This document shows positions 19,059-28,271 of a stretch of DNA of 64,000 nt, piece by piece; positions within the stretch are counted from its first letter, which is position 1; every line of letters begins with the position of its first letter. Origin of the DNA: Gammaproteobacteria bacterium. Lineage in GTDB: Bacteria > Pseudomonadota > Gammaproteobacteria > Pseudomonadales > Azotimanducaceae. The notes under the pieces were generated by a model. It was not told the DNA's origin, made no database searches, and was given only the letters and a program-made list of their open reading frames with translations. The stretch spans positions 65,039 through 129,038 of the forward strand of contig VYFT01000006.1 in NCBI GenBank assembly GCA_009842245.1. The letters run 5' to 3'. The translations under genes and the position numbers were made by a program.

Positions 19059-20177
19059 TCAAGAGTATCCTCCAGTTGCCCTATTCAATCGACTAGGACT
19101 CAGCTCGTGTACCGACACCGACGAGTTGGTAGACTCTGTATGTCGGAGTAACATCGCCCCCAATTTGCTACAACCCGGAGCTGTTTGCACGCCAAAGCCA
19201 CCAAACGCTCCGTACCAGAAGAATCCCGGATGATCGCGGTCATAACCAACGACGGGCCATTGGTCTGGGACAAAAACGCGTAATCCCGCCCAGCATTCAT
19301 GAGGAACGACATTCTGTAGCGTGGTACTCTCTTCTAAGCGAGCGATAGCCTGAGCAATGTCGATTGTCTCTGGTTGAGCATCGCAGGGTTCACTAGGTGT
19401 CGCATCGCAGGGAGACAACATGAGTGATCGTCCTTCAGGTTTGAAGTAAAGGTCATCTGTTATCAGGTAACACATCGGCCAAGAACTTGAGAAGACACTT
19501 GGTTTGCACCGAATACCAGTTCTTCGTCTTGCTTGCACTCCTATTGGTTGGATGTCAGCTAATCGTGCGACGTCGTCAACCCAAGCTCCAGCAGCGTTTA
19601 CAAGGATGTCTGCGGTCACGGTTGCGGCGTTGTCTGATGTCAACTTCCACGAACCGTGAACGTGTTCGATGGATACAACACGAAAATTCGTTTCGATCTT
19701 CCCACCTAGCTCTTTAAATTCGCGCCGCATACACGAGAGCAAGCGGTGGACATCAAGATGCAGAGACTGATTGTCGATTACGCCGCTAGTAAATTTTTTT
19801 GAGAGAATCGGACATTTGGTGAATAGTTCCTTCTGAGACAAACTCTCGAGCCAGGGGCAGCGTGCTATCCACGTTTCTAGAAAATTCTCAATCTCTGGTT
19901 CTTCGGCAGTCCCACCTATTCTCAGAGAGGATAGAGATTCCGCGACACCTTGAAAACCTTTGGGGGGTGATCGAAAGAAATCTACAGAGTCTAACGTGAG
20001 TCGGTGTACCACATCGTTTTCAAATGGAATATGCAGCACCGCGGCAGAACGACCGGTACTGTGATACCCTGGTTGAAACTCCGATTCGAGTACCGTGACA
20101 TCAAAGTCATAGGCGGCCTGTGACGCAAGAGATAAGCCGGCGATGCCACCACCGACAACGACAACTGATTCTCTCAC
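19059..20177 (-). CDS. FAD-dependent oxidoreductase, DAO (D-amino-acid/glycine oxidase) family
   Basis: 372 residues. The N-terminal dinucleotide motif VVVVGGGIAGLSLASQAA is followed by the FAD-contact stretch GYHSTGRSAAVLH typical of DAO-family enzymes. A second FAD segment is ILVNAAGAWVDDVA, and the C-terminal signature is GYDRDHPGFFWYGAFGGFGV. It probably oxidises a secondary or D-amine to the imine; the substrate is unknown. It is the last gene of a three-gene operon, six bases after the alpha/beta hydrolase gene. Confidence 0.9.
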   Translation of the reverse strand: MRESVVVVGGGIAGLSLASQAAYDFDVTVLESEFQPGYHSTGRSAAVLHIPFENDVVHRLTLDSVDFFRSPPKGFQGVAESLSSLRIGGTAEEPEIENFLETWIARCPWLESLSQKELFTKCPILSKKFTSGVIDNQSLHLDVHRLLSCMRREFKELGGKIETNFRVVSIEHVHGSWKLTSDNAATVTADILVNAAGAWVDDVARLADIQPIGVQARRRTGIRCKPSVFSSSWPMCYLITDDLYFKPEGRSLMLSPCDATPSEPCDAQPETIDIAQAIARLEESTTLQNVVPHECWAGLRVFVPDQWPVVGYDRDHPGFFWYGAFGGFGVQTAPGCSKLGAMLLRHTESTNSSVSVHELSPSRLNRATGGYS

Positions 20178-20183
20178 CTGATA

Positions 20184-20855
20184 CTAGTTGCGCTTCAATA
20201 TCTCTCCGACAAACACGTCGGTGTGCTCCGCAATTTCATGAAAGACATCATCTTGGCGTATACGAGTGCGCTTCAAAGTCGTGTATCCATGGTCTGCAGT
20301 GTCTAACCATTTCAAAGAGGCTTGGTGATTTGCAGAGAGTTCTCGGATGAGGTCGGCATTTACCATGCCGTCGCGGGTTCCGATCAAGAACAGGATAGGA
20401 CAATTGATCTTGTCAAAATGACTAGCTCGGTCAAGTGATGGTTTCTTTGGATTGTGAAGAGGAAACGAGCTAAGAATGAGTCCATTCACGTTGAGATCGT
20501 GTTCCACCACTGCATGGGTTGCCATCCTCCCGCCGAAACTATGACCACCAAGAAAGAGTGGTTCCAACCCATTTGTAACGGCAAAGTCATACACCTCTTT
20601 GAATGTGTTTGTCGATACTGAAAGCGAATCTACTCGATTTCGTCCTGCTTCCATATAGGGGAAGTTGAAGCGAAGGGTAGAAATTCCTAATTCAGCAAAA
20701 GCACTCGCAATCGCGTCAAGCGAAGAGTGCCTCATTCCAGCACCAGCACCATGTCCAAAGATAACCGTGCATCTCGAGGAACTACCGGTAGTTAAACAGA
20801 CACTTATCTCCTGTCCTTCGACCGTTAACGGTTGTTCGTCGCGGGTGGATATCAC
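20184..20855 (-). CDS. Alpha/beta hydrolase, dienelactone hydrolase/KANL3-TEX30-like
   Basis: 223 residues. Oxyanion segment VIFGHGAGAGMRH, nucleophile elbow LGGHSFGGRMA (Ser in GHSFGG), acid region LFLIGTRDGMV and catalytic His in TADHGYTTLK form a complete triad. The GHGAGA stretch and short length match the small bacterial hydrolases grouped with KANL3/TEX30. The substrate is unknown. The start overlaps the ClpP-like gene by four bases, so the two are coupled. Confidence 0.88.
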   Translation of the reverse strand: MISTRDEQPLTVEGQEISVCLTTGSSSRCTVIFGHGAGAGMRHSSLDAIASAFAELGISTLRFNFPYMEAGRNRVDSLSVSTNTFKEVYDFAVTNGLEPLFLGGHSFGGRMATHAVVEHDLNVNGLILSSFPLHNPKKPSLDRASHFDKINCPILFLIGTRDGMVNADLIRELSANHQASLKWLDTADHGYTTLKRTRIRQDDVFHEIAEHTDVFVGEILKRN

Positions 20856-21442
20856 GTTTTAAAATCCGACACCGACTGAATAATGCGTCCTACTAAGCCG
20901 TATTCGAGCGATTCCTGAGCAGAGAGCCAATGATCACGATTCGTATCTTTATTGACTTGCTCGAGTGTTTGACCTGTCCTTGTTGCGATTGTCTCGTTAA
21001 TTCGTTCTCGAATTTTGACAATCTCTTTGACTTGGATGGAAATGTCGGATGCGTCTCCTTGTAAACGCCCGGATGGCTGATGGATCAGAAATCTAGTGTT
21101 TGGCAGACACAACCGGTTTTCTTTTTCTGCCGCCAAGTAAATGTGTGTCGCAATGCTTCCAACCCAGCCAGTTCCGACGGTTCGTACCGGTGCTTCTATG
21201 AAGCGGATTATGTCATGTATCGTGTCACCCGATTCAACGTGACCCCCTGGAGAACCAAGAAATAGAGTGATAAATTCGTTGTTTTCTGTTGATAGCGCAA
21301 GAAGCTGTTCCACGGTCTGCTGAGTGACTTTTTGGTCAATGTTTCCGAAAAGCGTAACAAATCTGGCCTCAAAAAGCGCATTGCGCACTCTGGATAACGC
21401 GGTGTTGCTCGCGTCTTGTTCTTCTGTTTTGTTGGAGTTCAT
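20852..21442 (-). CDS. ClpP-like serine protease (second ClpP-type subunit)
   Basis: 196 residues, close to ClpP. The full catalytic triad is present: Ser96 (GTGWVGSIATHIYLA), His121 (FLIHQPSG) and Asp170 (NRDHWLSA). The oxyanion Gly-Gly lies in LGSPGGHVESG. The sequence departs from canonical ClpP around the Ser (WVGS instead of QAAS), and neither tig, clpX nor lon is next to it; instead it heads an operon with a hydrolase and an FAD oxidoreductase. It is probably a paralogue beside the main ClpP, possibly using ClpX or ClpA or acting alone. Confidence 0.88.
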   Translation of the reverse strand: MNSNKTEEQDASNTALSRVRNALFEARFVTLFGNIDQKVTQQTVEQLLALSTENNEFITLFLGSPGGHVESGDTIHDIIRFIEAPVRTVGTGWVGSIATHIYLAAEKENRLCLPNTRFLIHQPSGRLQGDASDISIQVKEIVKIRERINETIATRTGQTLEQVNKDTNRDHWLSAQESLEYGLVGRIIQSVSDFKT

Positions 21443-21511
21443 GTATTCAGTTTAGTGTCAGAAATTTAATGGTTCGAAGTCATGATAGAAGCGCGAAATT
21501 ATGCTCAAAGA

Positions 21512-21534
21512 TCTAGCACAGCTACGCGGCTAGA
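21512..21534 (-). terminator. Weak hairpin after the histidine kinase gene
   Basis: TCTAGC (21512-21517) pairs with GCTAGA (21529-21534) over an 11-base loop; on the minus strand TCTTT follows. The stem is only six pairs and the T tract is short, so this is a weak candidate for the end of the two-component operon. Confidence 0.25.
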
Positions 21535-21542
21535 GATTGTCC

Positions 21543-22961
21543 TTACTTGACGTCGGCGAGACGCTCTTGAATGGCTAAGTCAGGTGTCCCGGACAGTATC
21601 TCCGGTGAGATTTTTGTTGGAATCGTAACTGAAACGTCGGTACCACCGGTTGGACTCGAACCAATCTCTAATGTCCAATTGTGGATCAAACACAACTGAT
21701 TGACGATTGCTAAGCCCAACCCACTGCCACCAGTTTCCAAGTTCCGAGACTTGTCTAGTCGAACAAATGGCTGCAGGATTCGCTGACGATCAGCTTTAGG
21801 GATACCGGGTCCATCGTCCAAAACATGAACCTCTACGTTGACTTCCGTTACCCGTACTTGCACTCGAACATTCGTTCCGTATTGAATCGCGTTCTGCACG
21901 AGATTCGTGATGCAACGATCTAATGCATTCGGTGCGGTATGAATGTTTGCAGGTGGAGTGCCAAACCAATCAACACTAATCGAATTGTTAATGGAATGAA
22001 CAATAGATTCAACCAGTTTCTGAAGATCTATTTTTCTAGGTCTCTCCCTTTCGCCCTTCGCAAAGAGTGCGGCATCAGTAATTAAGGAATTCATGCGTTG
22101 GAGATTCTCCTCGAATGCTCGGAGGAGACTCGGGTCGGTGTCATCAGGAAGAAGTTCTAGTGCTAAACGCATGCGTGTAAGCGGTGTACGCAAGTCGTGC
22201 GAAAGACCAGCCGTAATCGTGGTCCTATTCGAAATCAGCGCCGAGATTTCGTCGGCCATTTCATTAAAACTTTTTGCCAACAATACAACTTCGTCAGAAC
22301 CAGTTTCAGGAAGCGGATCGTAGCCTGAAACACCACGAAAGGATTGAGTTGCATACGCCAATTGCGTCAAGGGTCGACTAATACGATTCATGCCGTAGAG
22401 TGCCGTGATTGCCGTCGCGACAACGCTCACAACAATTGCGATTAGCACCCAATTCAACGTGCCCAAGTCACGCAAGCTCACAAAAATTCGTACGGCTAGA
22501 TCGTTGTCGTCTTCAGTCCCTGAGGGAAATATCACCCAGAACGTGTCGTTCCTACCGGCTGATTTTTCCGTATAGGTGCTAATATTCTCGTCATCGAACT
22601 TTTTCTCAAACGCAGACTTAAGACGGTACAAGATGCCTTTGGTGCTCGAAATTTCTTGCAAACCGAACTGTTGCACCAAGACATACTCGTTTTCCGTCGT
22701 AGCATATATGTTTGCCTGTTGAAGCAATGTGTCATCTAGTCCGGTGTGAATTATTTCGGGATTTGCAGTCCATAGACTCTCAACCAATTGCACGTGCGAC
22801 ACTCGATCGTCTATCCACTGTTCTCGTAGCGGAGAGAATGCGAATATTTGAAACAAGATCACAAAACACACACCCAACACTAACGTCGCGGTCCCAATCA
22901 CCATACTGAACTTGCCAGCTAGTGAATTGGCACGAATTCGGTTTATGAACTGTCTGGACAA
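21543..22961 (-). CDS. Sensor histidine kinase, EnvZ-like
   Basis: 472 residues from a TTG at complement 22959-22961, chosen because AAAGGGG lies eight bases upstream; a TTG at 22982 is also open. Two membrane helices (about 19-41 and 171-190) flank a periplasmic domain of about 130 residues. HAMP follows (MNRISRPLTQLA), then HisKA with the phospho-accepting His in AGLSHDLRTPLTRM, and HATPase with N box NLVQNAIQYG, G1 DDGPGIP and G2 GGSGLGLAIV. The start lies inside the end of the response-regulator gene, so the two are translationally coupled. Confidence 0.95.
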   Translation of the reverse strand: MSRQFINRIRANSLAGKFSMVIGTATLVLGVCFVILFQIFAFSPLREQWIDDRVSHVQLVESLWTANPEIIHTGLDDTLLQQANIYATTENEYVLVQQFGLQEISSTKGILYRLKSAFEKKFDDENISTYTEKSAGRNDTFWVIFPSGTEDDNDLAVRIFVSLRDLGTLNWVLIAIVVSVVATAITALYGMNRISRPLTQLAYATQSFRGVSGYDPLPETGSDEVVLLAKSFNEMADEISALISNRTTITAGLSHDLRTPLTRMRLALELLPDDTDPSLLRAFEENLQRMNSLITDAALFAKGERERPRKIDLQKLVESIVHSINNSISVDWFGTPPANIHTAPNALDRCITNLVQNAIQYGTNVRVQVRVTEVNVEVHVLDDGPGIPKADRQRILQPFVRLDKSRNLETGGSGLGLAIVNQLCLIHNWTLEIGSSPTGGTDVSVTIPTKISPEILSGTPDLAIQERLADVK

Positions 22962-24040
22962 AACACGTACCCCTTTCCCCAAACCGTTTTTATGAAGGTC
23001 GGATGTGAAGGGTTTGACTCGATCTTACTTCGTAGCCGCGTGATCCGGACATCAATACTCCGGTCAATTCCAGATTTATTCTCTTCTCCGAGTAACTCCA
23101 AAATTCGTTCTCGATAGAGGGTGCGATAAGGTTGTTTAACAAAAATGTTCAGTAGCTCAAACTCTCCCGAGGTAAGTGAGATTATCTCGCCGTTTTGACG
23201 AGTGAGAGACATCTGAGTTGCATCGAAAACGAAATCGCCAAAGCGATAAATTCCGTCGCCGCTTCGCATCGTCGTAGCCCCAACGTTGCGCCTAAGTACC
23301 GCTTTGATTCGAGCGAGCAGCTCGCGCGGATTCAGTGGCTTGTCAACGTAGTCATCAGCACCGAGTTCAAGTCCTACGACTTGCTCAACATCGTCGCCCA
23401 TCGCGGTCATCATGATGAACGGTAAATCATGATCCCGAAGTAGTCGCGCTGTAAGTTGTAAACCGTCTTCGCCAGGGATTTTTAGGTCAAGAATGACTAG
23501 GTCAAAGTCGGTGCGGTTTAGCTCTACCTCTAATTCTGCACCGTCTGGTACAGTCACTACTTCAAACCCCTGTCGGGTCAGGTAGTCAAACAGTAATTCT
23601 CGAATGTTTGGGTCATCATCAACGACTAAGAGCTTTCCAATGTGATGCACTTGGTCTTTGATGGGTGAGTTGCGCCTACGTAATACGGAACGAATACGCG
23701 CTAACAGAATACGCGGACTGAATGGCTTAGCGACATAATCATCGGCACCCACCTCGAGACCGACAACTCTGTCAATACTGTCGGTGAGCGCAGTGAGCAT
23801 GATGATTGGGGATGTTGTTACCTGTTTGAGTCGCTTGGCGATAGACAATCCGTCTTCCCCTGGTAACATGAGATCTAGTACGATCAGATCGTACTGGTGT
23901 GCGCGCAAGGCCTCGTCCATCGACGAACCATCCGCTACTGTATGGACGTTTAAGCCGTGTTTACCTAAAAATCCTGCGAGCAATTCGCAAAGGTTAGGAT
24001 CGTCGTCGACGACAAGAACACTGTGACCACTATCCGTCAA
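22943..24040 (-). CDS. Response regulator with two receiver domains and an OmpR-type DNA-binding domain
   Basis: 365 residues. Receiver 1 (about 7-120) has the acidic pair VVDDDPN, phospho-acceptor Asp56 (LIVLDLMLPGEDG), LTA and Lys105 (VAKPF). Receiver 2 (about 136-250) repeats all of these: VVDDDPN, Asp185 (LVILDLKIPGEDG), MTA and VDKPLNP. The winged-helix domain (about 270-362) has FELLNIFVKQPYRTLYRERI and VRITRLRSKIE. OmpR proteins normally have one receiver. Both receivers look functional and are alike enough to suggest an internal duplication. It is cotranscribed with the kinase gene and 14 bases downstream of an acidic secreted protein gene. Confidence 0.95.
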   Translation of the reverse strand: MTDSGHSVLVVDDDPNLCELLAGFLGKHGLNVHTVADGSSMDEALRAHQYDLIVLDLMLPGEDGLSIAKRLKQVTTSPIIMLTALTDSIDRVVGLEVGADDYVAKPFSPRILLARIRSVLRRRNSPIKDQVHHIGKLLVVDDDPNIRELLFDYLTRQGFEVVTVPDGAELEVELNRTDFDLVILDLKIPGEDGLQLTARLLRDHDLPFIMMTAMGDDVEQVVGLELGADDYVDKPLNPRELLARIKAVLRRNVGATTMRSGDGIYRFGDFVFDATQMSLTRQNGEIISLTSGEFELLNIFVKQPYRTLYRERILELLGEENKSGIDRSIDVRITRLRSKIESNPSHPTFIKTVWGKGYVFCPDSS

Positions 24041-24054
24041 GCCACTTAACTGCG

Positions 24055-24690
24055 TTACTTATTTCTCCATGCCGGAACAAGTCCGTTCTTTTGCTTGGAT
24101 GATTTGTCGTTATTCCTTCTTGGATCCTTGGCATTTCCGGTCTTTTCGTTCGGTTGCGCATAAAGAAGCTCAACGGCTTTTTCCTCTAATTCCGGCATTT
24201 TTTCGCTTTCGTCTGTCTCCTGATCAACCTCATCCGAGTCTTGAGGAACCTCTTCTGAATCTTGAACAATCTCGTCTGAGTCCGGAGTAGCATTTCCCCA
24301 ACTCGGCTCTATGTCGTCCGGGCACAAGTCTGAAGAACTTTCTTTGCTGTCATCAGAACATCGTCGCTGATATTCCATCCTAATCAAGCGTTGATCATTT
24401 GCACTGTACTGATCTAAGTCCAGCATCAGCATATATTCTTTGAACTCATCTTTAGAGAGTTTCTGAAGGAACTCTTTCGTAAGTTGATCCTCGACCGGAG
24501 CTGCGTTTTGTTCGTTGTCTGTCTCAGTAGATGTTGTCGTTTGATCAAGCGTTGACGAATCACTGGTTTCATCAGCTTCTTGTGCTGTGAGCGCATACGC
24601 TGAAAATCCAAGTATTGTCGAAATTACAACACCAAAGAGGCGGTGTCTCACAGTCATGCGGTTTAGTTCCTGGTTGGTTGAATGATCCAC
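24055..24690 (-). CDS. Acidic exported protein, first gene of the two-component operon
   Basis: No family recognised. Two starts compete: a GTG at 24690 with GGGAGG nine bases upstream, or an ATG at 24657 with AGGAA upstream. Either gives a signal peptide (RHRLFGVVISTILGFSAYALTAQ). The mature protein is very acidic and low in complexity: a Thr/Glu/Asp-rich region, a helical segment (LTKEFLQKLSKDEFKEYMLM) and repeats of the type QDSDE (24230-24290), ending in a basic tail with WRNK. Two Cys in a short span could form a disulfide. It is probably periplasmic; charge suggests cation or envelope interactions, which is inference. Confidence 0.75.
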   Translation of the reverse strand: MDHSTNQELNRMTVRHRLFGVVISTILGFSAYALTAQEADETSDSSTLDQTTTSTETDNEQNAAPVEDQLTKEFLQKLSKDEFKEYMLMLDLDQYSANDQRLIRMEYQRRCSDDSKESSSDLCPDDIEPSWGNATPDSDEIVQDSEEVPQDSDEVDQETDESEKMPELEEKAVELLYAQPNEKTGNAKDPRRNNDKSSKQKNGLVPAWRNK

Positions 24691-24915
24691 GGTTCAAAAC
24701 CTCCCTGTTTTTAAACCTGGTTCCGTCAGTTTGCGCTCCGAGTTTTCCTGACGACAGATTTGCTGGCGCACAATTCCTATCGAATTCAAACCTGAGTGCG
24801 CCTCCTCTCCTTCTAAAAGTTTGCTCTGCCTTAGCGACAGTAGCTTTGAATCATAGTGAATTATAAGCGAGAGTACAGTCATTTTGGAGTTAATAGAACT
24901 AAAGTTGAAACGGCC

Positions 24916-26100
24916 TTATGTGCGTTCAAACAACCCCGCGGCTCCTTGGCCTCCGCCCACGCACATGGTGACGACACCATATTTTTGCTCTCGTCGAGCA
25001 AGTTCTCGCAACAATGAGCCGGTGAGCCGGGCACCGGTCATACCAAATGGATGACCAATAGCGATGCTCCCTCCGTTCACGTTGTACTTGTCATTGTCGA
25101 TGTTTAAATAGTCTCGACAATATACACATTGGCTCGCAAACGCTTCGTTGAGCTCCCATAGATCAATATCCTGTTGTGTCAAGCCGGCGTTTTTAAGTAA
25201 TCGAGGAATAGCATAGATTGGACCGATACCCATCTCATCTGGCTCGCAAGCAGCAACTGTAAATCCACGATACACACCCATGGGTTGCAAATTCAGTTGA
25301 TTCGCTCGATCCGCACTCATGAGTAAAGCCATGGAAGCACCGTCTGACAACTGAGACGCGTTACCGGCCGTAACGGTGCCACCTTCTTCAAAAGCTGGAG
25401 GTAGTCGCGCAAGGCCCTCCATAGTTGTCGTCGGGCGGTTGCATTCGTCCCGATCCACGGTAACGGTATGACGACTCTCCGCTTTGGTTTCCTTGTCGAC
25501 ATGCAGCATTTCCACGGTCATAGGAACGATTTCTTCATCCATCCAACCAGCACTCTGCGCGAGAGCGTAACGCTTTTGACTCTGAACTGCGTATTCGTCT
25601 TGAATTTCTCTGGTGACGTTATACCGCCGAGCAACGACTTCAGCCGTGTTGCCCATTGCCATGAATATCTCGGGTTTTTCGTCTAGAAGGCGTTGGTTTT
25701 GTTGCGCTTGTGCGGGAGTTTGTCGGCTCCGCATAGAGATCGAATCAACACCACCAGCCATCGCAACTTCAGTTTGACCGGTTGCGATTTGGTTGGCTGC
25801 AATTGCAATTGACTGCAAGCCAGAGGAGCAGAATCGATTGATCGTTAACCCTGCAGAAGATATAGGTAATTTTGAGAGTACCACAGCGAGTCTTGCTAAG
25901 TTTCCGTCTTGTTCGCCAGCGTGGCTGCCGGCGCCGACGATCACATCCTCAATCTCGTCGGGAGCGACGCTTGGATTTCGAGCTAAGAGTGCGTCGATAA
26001 CAACGGCTAGCATGTCATCGGATCGGGTGAGATTGAAACTCCCGCGGAACGACTTTGCTAATCCGGTTCGAACACTATCAACAACTACTACGTCACGCAT
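24916..26100 (-). CDS. Thiolase (acetyl-CoA acyltransferase family)
   Basis: 394 residues from the ATG at complement 26098-26100, which has GGGAG upstream; a TTG at 26115 is less likely. Acyl-enzyme Cys91 in NRFCSSGLQ, the active-site NEAFASQ, His in [16 protein letters not shown] and the second Cys in [13 protein letters not shown] are all present. Thiolases cleave 3-ketoacyl-CoA in beta-oxidation or make acetoacetyl-CoA. The biosynthetic/degradative split is not decidable from motifs, and no fadB is next to it; general 3-ketoacyl-CoA thiolase is the safest name. Confidence 0.93.
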   Translation of the reverse strand: MRDVVVVDSVRTGLAKSFRGSFNLTRSDDMLAVVIDALLARNPSVAPDEIEDVIVGAGSHAGEQDGNLARLAVVLSKLPISSAGLTINRFCSSGLQSIAIAANQIATGQTEVAMAGGVDSISMRSRQTPAQAQQNQRLLDEKPEIFMAMGNTAEVVARRYNVTREIQDEYAVQSQKRYALAQSAGWMDEEIVPMTVEMLHVDKETKAESRHTVTVDRDECNRPTTTMEGLARLPPAFEEGGTVTAGNASQLSDGASMALLMSADRANQLNLQPMGVYRGFTVAACEPDEMGIGPIYAIPRLLKNAGLTQQDIDLWELNEAFASQCVYCRDYLNIDNDKYNVNGGSIAIGHPFGMTGARLTGSLLRELARREQKYGVVTMCVGGGQGAAGLFERT

Positions 26101-26278
26101 AAAAACATCTCCCACAAGAAAAAACTAAAAGTTGATACAAAACAGAATTCGCGATTTTATCAGGATTGATTCACTAAAGCTCTTGGACGTCTGTGTTACT
26201 TCGTTCAGTGCAGTTGTGTTAGTACTTGGTAAGTCGTGATCGTGTAGTACATCCTGATTGGACACTTAGAATTTCCGC

Positions 26279-27145
26279 ATGTTAAAAGATTCTCCGACTT
26301 CACACATTTACTTTTCTCAACGTTTAAGACTGCACTACGTTGCTTGGGGAGATCCGGCCGCGCCCGTTTTGCTACTCATCCACGGTGGTCGAGATCATTG
26401 TCGTAATTGGGATTGGGTAGCGACTGCACTCAAAGACGAATATTTCATAGTCGCACCAGATCTTCGCGGACACGGCGACTCTCAGTGGATGGTCGGAGGG
26501 GCTTATTCAATTGTGGACTACATCTACGATATCCAACAACTCGTCCGTCAGACAAAGATTACCCAGATGCGTGTCGTCGGCCATTCGTTGGGTGCAATCA
26601 TCGCATTACTATATGCGGGCAACTACCCAGAAACGGTCACGCGATTGGTCGCGGTCGAAGGTATGGGAATCATGCTCAACCAATGGCGCATGGCAACGAA
26701 CCGAATGCATGAGCACATTCGCGGTTGGGTTGAAGACGTGCACCAGCTCTCCGGCCGTCAATCTCGACGGTATACGACGCTAGATGAAGCCATTCAGCGA
26801 CTTCAAGCAGTGAATCCCCATCTCTCAGCAGAACGAGCCCGACATCTCACCATCCATGGTAGTATTCAAAACGAAGATGGTACCTTTAGCTGGAAATTTG
26901 ACAACTATTTTCGCGTATTGGCCCCAATAACGTTGTCGTATGAAGAGACCGAACAGATTTACGCGAGGATCTCCTGTCCCACCCTATTAGTGCATGGTCA
27001 GGACTCTTGGGTCTTACATCCATCGCAAGATGAGCGAGTGAAGTCCATGCAAGATGTCAAAATACACTCGATTGCGCAAGCGGGCCACTGGTGTCATCAT
27101 GATCAGTTCGACGAGTTCTTACAAGTGGTACGTGCATTTCTGTAG
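26279..27145 (+). CDS. Alpha/beta hydrolase fold protein
   Basis: 288 residues. Oxyanion segment LLIHGGRDHCRNW, VAPDLRGHGDS, nucleophile Ser in VVGHSLGAIIA, acid in LLVHGQDSWV and His in AQAGHWCHHDQ give a complete triad. It resembles esterase/epoxide hydrolase-like proteins. The substrate is unknown. Its stop is two bases before the next gene, the CinA-like/nucleotidyltransferase fusion, so the two are probably one operon. No Shine-Dalgarno sequence is clear. Confidence 0.9.
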   Translation: MLKDSPTSHIYFSQRLRLHYVAWGDPAAPVLLLIHGGRDHCRNWDWVATALKDEYFIVAPDLRGHGDSQWMVGGAYSIVDYIYDIQQLVRQTKITQMRVVGHSLGAIIALLYAGNYPETVTRLVAVEGMGIMLNQWRMATNRMHEHIRGWVEDVHQLSGRQSRRYTTLDEAIQRLQAVNPHLSAERARHLTIHGSIQNEDGTFSWKFDNYFRVLAPITLSYEETEQIYARISCPTLLVHGQDSWVLHPSQDERVKSMQDVKIHSIAQAGHWCHHDQFDEFLQVVRAFL

Positions 27146-27147
27146 TT

Positions 27148-28227
27148 ATGAACATTGAGGACCTACACTCGTCGAATTGGGCCGGTGTGTGTTATCTGAC
27201 TGGCGGCGGATCGCGACTGTTGAGTCAATTGCTTAGTGTATCAGGAGCATCTGCTACGATCCTTGACGCTCAGATACCGTACAGTTATGAAGCACTGGGT
27301 CGTTTGTTGGGTAGTAAACCAGAACAGGCCTGCTCGGAGAGTACCGCACGACGCCTCGCGATGAAAGCGTTCATCAATGCCCAGTCCTTGGGTTCCGAGA
27401 ATGAACTCTTTGGTCTTGGTGTCACCGCGAGTTTGAGTACCAATCGGCAAAAACGCGGCGCAATTCGCGCTTTCGTCGCACTTCAAACTTTGAACCGATC
27501 GCAAGTATCAATACTTGAATTTTCTCATTCTAAAACAAGAGAAGAGCAAGAGGCTACGCTTGCGCAGGTCGCTTATGTGAAACTTTGTTTTGGGCTAGAA
27601 CTCTCGTCCGATTCCTATCCTAATTGCAGAACTCAAACAGCAATTGCCCAAGAATCACATAGCCGTTTGTTTAAAGCTGAGCCCTTTGCATTGGGAGCGC
27701 GCAAACGTGCCTATCTTCCCGGTGCTTTTAATCCGCTGCACGCTGGGCACCGACAGATGCTCGCACTATCTGAGGAATTGTTGCGATGCGAAGTACAGTA
27801 TGAGCTGAGCGTTAAGAATGTGGATAAACTTCCATTGGACTACTTTGATCTAAATCAAAGAGTTAACCAGTTCAAATCGGATGAACTGGTACTCACAAAT
27901 CTCCCTCATTTTTTCTCAAAAGCGAAACATCTTAGCGACGGTAAAGACATCACTTTTGCCTTGGGTATAGACACTTTCGCACGAATTCTCGAACCAAAGT
28001 TTTATGAGACCGGTGAGCAGTTAGTCGATGTGATAAATTACTTTGTTGGTTTGAAAACTAGATTTCTGGTGTTCGGGCGCACCATTGAGAATGAATTTCG
28101 GACCCTAAAAGACCTTTCCATTCCAGCAAATCTGCGCCCGCTCTGTCAGCAAGTTGACGCAGCTCAATTTCAGTGCGATCTATCTTCTACGACTCTGCGA
28201 GCAAAGTCCTCATCGCCCGTTCTATAG
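27148..28227 (+). CDS. CinA C-terminal-like domain fused to an NMN/NaMN adenylyltransferase-like domain
   Basis: 359 residues. Residues about 8-130 match the CinA C-terminal (NMN amidase, PncC) fold by pattern: LTGGGSRLLSQLL, the YSYEALGRLLG stretch, CSESTARRLAMKAF and FGLGVTASLSTNRQKRG. Residues about 185-350 form a nucleotidyltransferase: PGAFNPLHAGHRQM carries the HxGH ATP-binding motif, and TFALGIDTFARIL the family middle motif. Free PncC deamidates nicotinamide mononucleotide to NaMN, and NadD-type enzymes adenylate NaMN, so a fused protein could channel the NAD salvage intermediate. Catalytic residues of the first domain diverge (TGGG where CinA has SCTGG), so its activity is open. Confidence 0.8.
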   Translation: MNIEDLHSSNWAGVCYLTGGGSRLLSQLLSVSGASATILDAQIPYSYEALGRLLGSKPEQACSESTARRLAMKAFINAQSLGSENELFGLGVTASLSTNRQKRGAIRAFVALQTLNRSQVSILEFSHSKTREEQEATLAQVAYVKLCFGLELSSDSYPNCRTQTAIAQESHSRLFKAEPFALGARKRAYLPGAFNPLHAGHRQMLALSEELLRCEVQYELSVKNVDKLPLDYFDLNQRVNQFKSDELVLTNLPHFFSKAKHLSDGKDITFALGIDTFARILEPKFYETGEQLVDVINYFVGLKTRFLVFGRTIENEFRTLKDLSIPANLRPLCQQVDAAQFQCDLSSTTLRAKSSSPVL

Positions 28228-28271
28228 ATCTTGTATAGCTTTATCAAAAAACAATCGGAGGGAATACCGCG

